Source of the DNA: DASUCS01 sp041166365
Lineage (GTDB): Bacteria; Actinomycetota; Acidimicrobiia; Acidimicrobiales; JACDCH01
NCBI GenBank assembly: GCA_041166365.1
Contig: JBEEFX010000163.1
Location: 1-10,825, forward strand
Length of the DNA stretch: 10,825 nt
Reading direction: 5' to 3'
How positions within the stretch are numbered: position 1 is the stretch's first letter; each line of letters starts with the position of its first letter. Shown here piece by piece: positions 6,649 to 10,825 of this stretch. The notes beneath the pieces were generated by a model that saw nothing but the letters and a program-made list of their open reading frames with translations, did not search any database and was not told where the DNA came from. The position numbers and the translations under genes were made by a program.

Positions 6649-7497
6649 ATGCATGCGCCGATCGAGGCCTTCTTCTTCGATCCGGAGGTCCTCGACGACA
6701 TCGCGCGCCGTCATCACGACGCCTACGTCAACGCGACGCCGTTCCCGCACGTCGTGTTCCACGACATCGTTCCCGACAAGGCGCTCGCCGCCGTGGCCGC
6801 GGAGTTCCCCAGCCTCGCTTCACGAGCCGATCTTGTCCGGCACCACGAACACGCCGACAAGAAGCGGTCGTTCCGGACGCCGAACGCGCTGGGGCCGCAC
6901 ACGCGCCAGCTCCTGAGCGAGCTGAACTCGTCGGTCTTCCTCACGTTCCTCGAGCAACTGAGCGGGATCGCCGGGCTGCTTCCCGACCCGCACTTCACGG
7001 GCGGCGGGCTCCACCAGATCGAGCGTGGCGGCTTCCTCCAAGTCCACGCCGATTTCAACAGGCTCGACCGGCTCTCGCTCGACCGGCGCATGAACCTGTT
7101 GCTCTACCTGAACGAGGACTGGGAGGACGCGTGGGGCGGCGAGCTCGAGCTGTGGACACCGGACATGAGCGCCTGCGCGGAGCGCGTCAAGCCGACGTTC
7201 GGTACCTGCGTGATCTTCAACACGACCGACGACTCGTACCACGGGCATCCGGAGCCGCTCGACTGCCCACCTGACCGCTCGCGCAACTCGATGGCGCTCT
7301 ACTACTACTCCAGCGGTGCTCGCCCAGAGATCACCGAGCCGCACGGCACGCTGTGGCAACGCCGTCCCGGAGCACACCAGGAGGCGGCGTGGCAGCGATG
7401 GCTGCCTCCGGTCGCGATCGACGGCGCGCAGCGAGCGCGGCGTCGCTACCGCAAGCTGATGAAGAAACAACGATCGGACAAGGCGCCGAACGCGTAG
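6649..7497 (+). CDS. 2-oxoglutarate/Fe(II)-dependent oxygenase (prolyl-4-hydroxylase-like)
   Basis: Predicted non-haem iron oxygenase that uses 2-oxoglutarate and O2 to hydroxylate a substrate, with no signal peptide. In the 282-aa chain the double-stranded beta-helix core lies at about 118-222. The iron facial triad is visible as HAD (His133, Asp135) and His198 in SYHGHPEP, and the Arg that binds 2-oxoglutarate is probably Arg212 in RSRNSMALYYY. The conserved strands LLLYLNEDW and WGGELELW lie between them. The C-terminus (about 258-282) is very basic. The family includes the 2OG-FeII_Oxy_3 type seen on prolyl hydroxylases and on enzymes encoded in surface-glycan clusters. Neighbours here are sulfotransferases and a glycosyltransferase, so a glycan or glycopeptide substrate is possible but inferred. 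A TTG at 6583 would add 22 residues that look unlike the family. The 3' end overlaps the convergent phosphoesterase gene by 52 bp. Confidence 0.9.
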   Translation: MHAPIEAFFFDPEVLDDIARRHHDAYVNATPFPHVVFHDIVPDKALAAVAAEFPSLASRADLVRHHEHADKKRSFRTPNALGPHTRQLLSELNSSVFLTFLEQLSGIAGLLPDPHFTGGGLHQIERGGFLQVHADFNRLDRLSLDRRMNLLLYLNEDWEDAWGGELELWTPDMSACAERVKPTFGTCVIFNTTDDSYHGHPEPLDCPPDRSRNSMALYYYSSGARPEITEPHGTLWQRRPGAHQEAAWQRWLPPVAIDGAQRARRRYRKLMKKQRSDKAPNA

Positions 7498-8465
7498 TCG
7501 GGATACAACCCGCCGAACATCCCCCGTGTCTTCTCCGTCCACGCCAGCGCGTCCGGAGTGGAGATCCGGCGGTGGACCTGCAAGATGCCACCTTCGAACA
7601 CGCGGTACTCGGCCCAACTCCCGGGAAAGTCCTTCACGCACGCGACCTCGACCCACGGAACGTCACCGGTGACCCGGAATCGACGAACCCGGTTGCGGTG
7701 CGTGTGCCCCGCGAAATAGCCGCGGATCGACGAGCGGCGGGCAACGACCTCGACCAGCCGGTCCGAATCGTCGGGGTTGATGCCGAAGTACCCCGCCTCT
7801 CGGCTGCGCGATTCCGGGCTCCACACGTGATGGTGACCGAACACGAGCACTGGGCGGTCGCTGTCGGTCGCGATCGTGTCGAGCCATTCGATCTGTTCGC
7901 CCGTCACCTGGCCGGTGTGATGCGTCGAGATGACGGTGTCGATCACGGCGAGCGTCACACCGGGCAGGTCGATGGTGAAGGGGGCGTGATCGGCGAACGA
8001 CTCGCCCTCGTAGGCATCGTGGTTGCCGCGCACGTGGTGCAGGCGATCGCCGAACGCGTTGCCGTACGCGGCCAGGAAGGCGTCGTACTCCGATCGGCTG
8101 CCGCGCGCGGTCAGGTCGCCCTTCACCAGCACGGCGTCGGGGTCGATCGACCGCATCTCGGTGATCGCCCCTCGGTTCATCGTCTCGGGGTAGGGATCTT
8201 CGCCATCCTCCACCGCGAAGACGGGTCCGAGCTCGAAGCCTTCCATCACCCCGCACTCCGTCTCACCGAAGTGCACGTCGTTGACCGTGGCGAAGCGGCA
8301 CAACAGCTCACCCTCCGGACGGACCAATGTCTTCACGACCACCCCGTCGAGGTCGTGCTCCGTGTCCGGCGCGAGCCCCTCGTAACGGAGCATCGACAGT
8401 CCGTCGTGCAACACGACGTCGTCGTCGGAAACGCTCGTCACCTCGATCGTCAACGTCAGCTCCAC
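7446..8465 (-). CDS. calcineurin-like metallophosphoesterase with N-terminal beta domain
   Basis: Predicted dinuclear-metal phosphoesterase, cytosolic by absence of a signal peptide. In the 339-aa chain the motifs run in order: NDVHFGE (Asp63, His65), KGDLT (Asp117), RGNHD (Asn148, His149), FGHHH (His211) and AGHTHRNR (His254, His256). This complete metal set resembles class III cyclic-nucleotide phosphodiesterases (Icc/Rv0805 type), which is not proof of substrate. Residues about 1-58 form a small beta-rich domain with LAPDTEHDL and RFATVND, recalling the fibronectin-like entry of purple acid phosphatases. The last about 40 residues are unassigned. It starts at GTG 8465, overlapping the upstream sulfotransferase stop by 10 nt without a clear ribosome site, so translation is probably coupled. 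As the third gene of a sulfotransferase operon it may process PAP or a related nucleotide; this is inference. Confidence 0.88.
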   Translation of the reverse strand: MELTLTIEVTSVSDDDVVLHDGLSMLRYEGLAPDTEHDLDGVVVKTLVRPEGELLCRFATVNDVHFGETECGVMEGFELGPVFAVEDGEDPYPETMNRGAITEMRSIDPDAVLVKGDLTARGSRSEYDAFLAAYGNAFGDRLHHVRGNHDAYEGESFADHAPFTIDLPGVTLAVIDTVISTHHTGQVTGEQIEWLDTIATDSDRPVLVFGHHHVWSPESRSREAGYFGINPDDSDRLVEVVARRSSIRGYFAGHTHRNRVRRFRVTGDVPWVEVACVKDFPGSWAEYRVFEGGILQVHRRISTPDALAWTEKTRGMFGGLYPDYAFGALSDRCFFISLR

Positions 8466-9385
8466 TCGAAGTCGCGGCCGAGCATCTCGCGAAGCCGGTC
8501 ATTGTGAGGTCGGAAATAGTCGCGCAACCACGCTCGGGCCTCGTCGGACACCGGTACCGCGCGCCGTGCCTGTGGCCGCAGCACGTAGCTGAAGTTCTCG
8601 AATCGCGGGGGCGCCCACTCGCGGAGCTGGAGAAACGAGAGCACCGTTCGGTACACGTTGGCCGAATCCTCGTACAGGTCCTCGCTGCGAACGATCAGGA
8701 GCTGCGAGCGATCGAAAGAGCCCAGCCAGCGCTCGAGCTGCTCGGCGTAGCGCCCGCGGGCGAGGTAGGAGTGCCGCTCCCACTCGGTCGCCGGGTGGAG
8801 CGGGTCGGCCTGCAGCTTCGCGAGGTCCTGTGCAAGCCGCTCGGGTTCGGCCGCGAGCGCTTCCTCGAGCTCGAGGGACTCGTGATTGCGCCGCCGTTCG
8901 TGGACGTATTGCGAGATCGCTCGTTCCGCGGGATCTCGCAGGAGGACGATCAGCTTGGCGCGAGGGAGCAGCGCGGCAGCGCGCTCCGCTGCGAGCGGGT
9001 GGGACAGGTAGCCGGGCGTGGCCTCGAACGTGAGCAATCGGTGGCCACGCAATGCCGCGGTCCTGTGACGCAGCCGTGATGGGAAATGACCGCGGTACCA
9101 CCCCAGACCGAGGCCGAAGCGATTGGTCAGGTACTCGGTCTCCTTCCGGAGCGAGGCGCCGACGTCCGGATGCGCCTCGAGCCACTTGTAGAGCGAGCTC
9201 GTGCCCGACCGCTGAGCACCGATGATCAGCGCGTCAGGCAACGGACGTCGAGGATCGAGGACCTCACGCACCGCGAGTCGCGCGTTGATGATCTGCTGGC
9301 GACGACGCCACGTGAGCTTCTTGAACACGCGCCGCTTCACGGCAGTCCGCGCGCGCGATGGCGCCGACGAACGAGGTCCGGTCAT
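8456..9385 (-). CDS. PAPS-dependent sulfotransferase, heparan-sulfotransferase-like
   Basis: Predicted to move a sulfuryl group from PAPS to a hydroxyl or amino group, probably on a carbohydrate. In the 309-aa protein the 5'-phosphosulfate loop is IIGAQRSGTSSLYKWLEAHP (54-73), followed by RKETEYL (80-86), which holds the Lys-Glu pair seen in heparan-type enzymes, then FEATPGYLSHP, and the 3'-phosphate site LLRDPAERAISQY (148-160; Arg150, Ser158). An extra N-terminal stretch (about 5-35) is strongly basic, with no membrane helix, and could bind nucleic acid, membrane lipid or a partner. It starts at ATG 9385, which forms an ATGA overlap with the stop of the upstream sulfotransferase, so the two are translationally coupled. 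Downstream it overlaps the phosphoesterase start. The acceptor cannot be told from sequence. Confidence 0.9.
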   Translation of the reverse strand: MTGPRSSAPSRARTAVKRRVFKKLTWRRRQQIINARLAVREVLDPRRPLPDALIIGAQRSGTSSLYKWLEAHPDVGASLRKETEYLTNRFGLGLGWYRGHFPSRLRHRTAALRGHRLLTFEATPGYLSHPLAAERAAALLPRAKLIVLLRDPAERAISQYVHERRRNHESLELEEALAAEPERLAQDLAKLQADPLHPATEWERHSYLARGRYAEQLERWLGSFDRSQLLIVRSEDLYEDSANVYRTVLSFLQLREWAPPRFENFSYVLRPQARRAVPVSDEARAWLRDYFRPHNDRLREMLGRDFEWS

Positions 9386-10272
9386 GCTCTTCGTCGCAAT
9401 CGCTCCGCGATCACCCGCGTCGCCGACCGTCTGCGGGGCGAGGCGGTCGCGCGTGGCTGCTGGCCGTGTTCGGCGAGCGCCACGGCGGTGGCGGGAGTCT
9501 CCGGTCCGAGGTCGACCGCGTCGAACTGCTCCACGGTCTCCGGCAAGTCGTCGAGCAGGCGGAGCAACGCTCGCTGCTCGACCGAGAGGCGCTCCTCCCG
9601 TCCGCTGTCGTCCGCACCGACGTGGCGCAGCTCAGGATCCGCCGCTTCCCGTACGACGTCCGGTGCAGCGGCGTCACCGGGCTCGAGCCCGAATGCCTGG
9701 AGCGCGGGCCGGACTCGATGCACGAAGTCCGCCGGGTCGCGCAAGACATCGTCGTACCGCACGGTGAAGACTCGATGCCCCGCGACCGAGCGGAGCGCCG
9801 TGCGCAGATACCGCTCCCAGAGTGCGACACCGATCTCCGTGGAGAAGCCGTCGCGGCGACGGAGCGACCCAGCCACCTCCATCGGGTGGCGAAGCACGAG
9901 CACCGCCGGAAACTGCACGTCGAGGACATGCTCCCAGAAGGGCAGCACGAGACAGAGCCGCGGGTCCTTCCAGACCGCCGACGACGGCAGCTCGGTGGCG
10001 AACAGACGGGCGGCCTCGCGACGGTGCGCGGCGGCCGGACGGTTCCGCGGCCAGCCATCAGCGAGCGGGGGCGGCGCGTCCCATCGTCCTCCCATGGTGA
10101 CGAGCAGGCGCTCGTTGAAACGAGTCAGGGCGCGGTTCTCGTAGTTACCGTGCGCGTTCCACACGGTGGGGCGGAACCGGGCCGCGGCGTTGGGCATCTG
10201 CATGCCCGCGAGCTCGAGCAACTCGGTGACCGAGGATGTCCCGCTCCGGTGCATCCCCAGCACGACGAGCAT
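9382..10272 (-). CDS. sulfotransferase family protein (second, divergent type)
   Basis: A 296-aa protein with the PAPS-binding loop at its very N-terminus, VLGMHRSGTSSVTELL (4-19), a KDPRLCLVLPFW segment (102-113) and the 3'-phosphate site LRHPMEVAGSLRRRDG (127-142; Arg128, Ser136). It lacks the KETEYL stretch of its neighbour and clearly belongs to another branch of the superfamily, closer to the bacterial KDPR-type sulfotransferases. The tail (about 276-296) is Arg-rich. It is the first gene of the minus-strand operon and shares ATGA with the next gene. A TAGGGT lies 9 nt before the ATG at 10272, and no ribosome site is visible. Probable role: sulfation of a surface glycan or lipid. Two dissimilar sulfotransferases in tandem suggest two positions or two acceptors. 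Substrate unknown. Confidence 0.88.
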   Translation of the reverse strand: MLVVLGMHRSGTSSVTELLELAGMQMPNAAARFRPTVWNAHGNYENRALTRFNERLLVTMGGRWDAPPPLADGWPRNRPAAAHRREAARLFATELPSSAVWKDPRLCLVLPFWEHVLDVQFPAVLVLRHPMEVAGSLRRRDGFSTEIGVALWERYLRTALRSVAGHRVFTVRYDDVLRDPADFVHRVRPALQAFGLEPGDAAAPDVVREAADPELRHVGADDSGREERLSVEQRALLRLLDDLPETVEQFDAVDLGPETPATAVALAEHGQQPRATASPRRRSATRVIAERLRRRA

Positions 10273-10281
10273 CGGGCATCG

Positions 10282-10287
10282 ACCCTA
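10282..10287 (-). promoter_or_regulatory. candidate -10 box of the sulfotransferase operon
   Basis: TAGGGT on the minus strand, 9 nt before the ATG at 10272. It is within the left arm of an inverted repeat. No -35 box is evident. Confidence 0.3.
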
Positions 10288-10324
10288 ACGGAGATGGGAA
10301 GCGTCGGCGCGACCTCCGTTTAGG
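10284..10324. repeat. imperfect inverted repeat between divergent genes
   Basis: The left arm CCTAACGGAG (10284-10293) and right arm CTCCGTTTAGG (10314-10324) are reverse complements apart from one extra T, with 20 nt between. Each arm contains the start of a -10-like box reading outward, so the two divergent promoters are near mirror images. This could be a shared operator or similar promoter cores. Confidence 0.5.
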
Positions 10325-10326
10325 CT
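10321..10326 (+). promoter_or_regulatory. candidate -10 box of the glycosyltransferase-like gene
   Basis: TAGGCT followed by 6 nt and the GTG at 10333, with no ribosome site: a leaderless pattern as at the other gene starts here. Confidence 0.35.
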
Positions 10327-10332
10327 CACGCC

Positions 10333-10825
10333 GTGAGTCCTCGGACGGTGCACGTCTGCACGGTGCACTGGCAGTCCGATCGTTGGGTCGATGTGCAGCT
10401 GTCGCATCTTGCACGAAACCTCTCGCTCCCGACGCGCACCTACGCCAGCTTGAATGGCGTCGATACCGCGCACAGACGCAAGTTCTCCGTCGCTGTGGAC
10501 CTTCCCGGCAGACATGCGCCCAAGCTCAACGAGCTCGGCCGGATCGTCTCCGAGCACGCGGAGCGCGACGACGTCCTGATGTTCGTCGACGGCGATGCGT
10601 TCCCGATCGCGCCGCTGGACCGTTGGCTCGACCGGACGCTCGAGCGCCACCCCCTCGCCGCGGTGCGCCGGGACGAGAACAACGGTGATCGTCAACCCCA
10701 TCCGTGCTTCTGCGTGACGACGGTGGGCTTCTGGAACGATATCGACGGTGACTGGCAAGAGGGCACCACGACGTGGCTGGACAACGCCGGACGCGAAGTC
10801 TCCGATGTGGGCGGCGCGCTCCTCG
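10333..10825 (+). CDS. glycosyltransferase-like protein (3' end outside window)
   Basis: An open frame from GTG 10333 to the right edge, 164 residues visible without a stop. It begins VSPRTVHVCTVHWQSDRWVD with no signal peptide. The strand-loop LMFVDGDAFPI (82-92) carries a DxD-like pair (Asp86, Asp88), as in the metal/nucleotide-sugar site of GT-A glycosyltransferases. It is followed by AVRRDENNGD and by the Cys-containing HPCFCVTTVGFW (123-134). The regular spacing of a Rossmann-like start, a DxD after about 85 residues and an acceptor-side segment fits a GT-A enzyme, but I cannot name a family. It is divergent from the sulfotransferase operon across 60 bp and could make the glycan those enzymes sulfate. 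Sugar donor and acceptor unknown. Confidence 0.75.
   Translation, partial: MSPRTVHVCTVHWQSDRWVDVQLSHLARNLSLPTRTYASLNGVDTAHRRKFSVAVDLPGRHAPKLNELGRIVSEHAERDDVLMFVDGDAFPIAPLDRWLDRTLERHPLAAVRRDENNGDRQPHPCFCVTTVGFWNDIDGDWQEGTTTWLDNAGREVSDVGGALL

Noticed and set aside
7353..8507. Plus-strand frame of about 384 codons opposite the phosphoesterase
   Set aside because: Its translation has no domain, while the minus strand carries all metallophosphoesterase motifs in order.
9086..10323. Plus-strand frames opposite the sulfotransferases
   Set aside because: Low-complexity Arg-rich translations; the minus strand encodes complete PAPS-binding motifs.
1..10825. Mobile element, CRISPR array, tRNA or phage signature
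   Set aside because: No transposase or integrase motif, no regularly spaced repeats and no tRNA-like sequence were found by eye on either strand.

Overview
The window is about 70% G+C, densely coded on both strands, with very short intergenic gaps and several 4-52 bp gene overlaps. The gene set points to a high-GC actinobacterium: an ethylmalonyl-CoA mutase of the MeaA type, a leucyl/phenylalanyl-tRNA-protein transferase, a GAF-PAS histidine kinase, and start codons that seem mostly leaderless (a TAnnnT-like -10 box 6-9 nt before the start). My best guess, by inference only, is an Acidimicrobiia/Ilumatobacter-like lineage. I see no mobile element, CRISPR array, tRNA or rRNA.

Left part (1-2260, minus strand): a nearly complete membrane-anchored sensor histidine kinase (TM-GAF-PAS-HisKA-HATPase) runs off the left edge. 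Upstream of it lies a small S51-type serine peptidase (peptidase E/cyanophycinase-like). A compact 59-bp divergent promoter region at about 2261-2319 holds a perfect 12-bp palindrome and separates this pair from the plus-strand genes.

Middle part (2320-6564, plus strand): a 3-hydroxybutyryl-CoA dehydrogenase, then aat, then meaA (ethylmalonyl-CoA mutase), apparently one operon. The dehydrogenase and mutase both act on C4/C5 acyl-CoA thioesters and fit the ethylmalonyl-CoA (acetyl-CoA assimilation) pathway. The aat frame has no ATG/GTG/TTG ahead of its conserved N-terminal domain, so its start is abnormal or the sequence has an indel. A small membrane-anchored protein with a degenerate GGDEF domain follows from its own promoter, whose -35 box overlaps the meaA stop codon.

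Right part (6649-10825): a cell-surface-glycan-like neighbourhood. A 2-oxoglutarate/Fe(II) oxygenase (plus) overlaps tail-to-tail with a minus-strand operon of sulfotransferase, sulfotransferase and calcineurin-like phosphoesterase, joined by 4- and 10-bp overlaps. A divergent, truncated glycosyltransferase-like gene runs off the right edge. Together these suggest synthesis or decoration of a sulfated surface glycan. The phosphoesterase is a candidate for clearing the PAP by-product or another nucleotide, which is a hypothesis only. This right-hand cluster is the least described part of the window.
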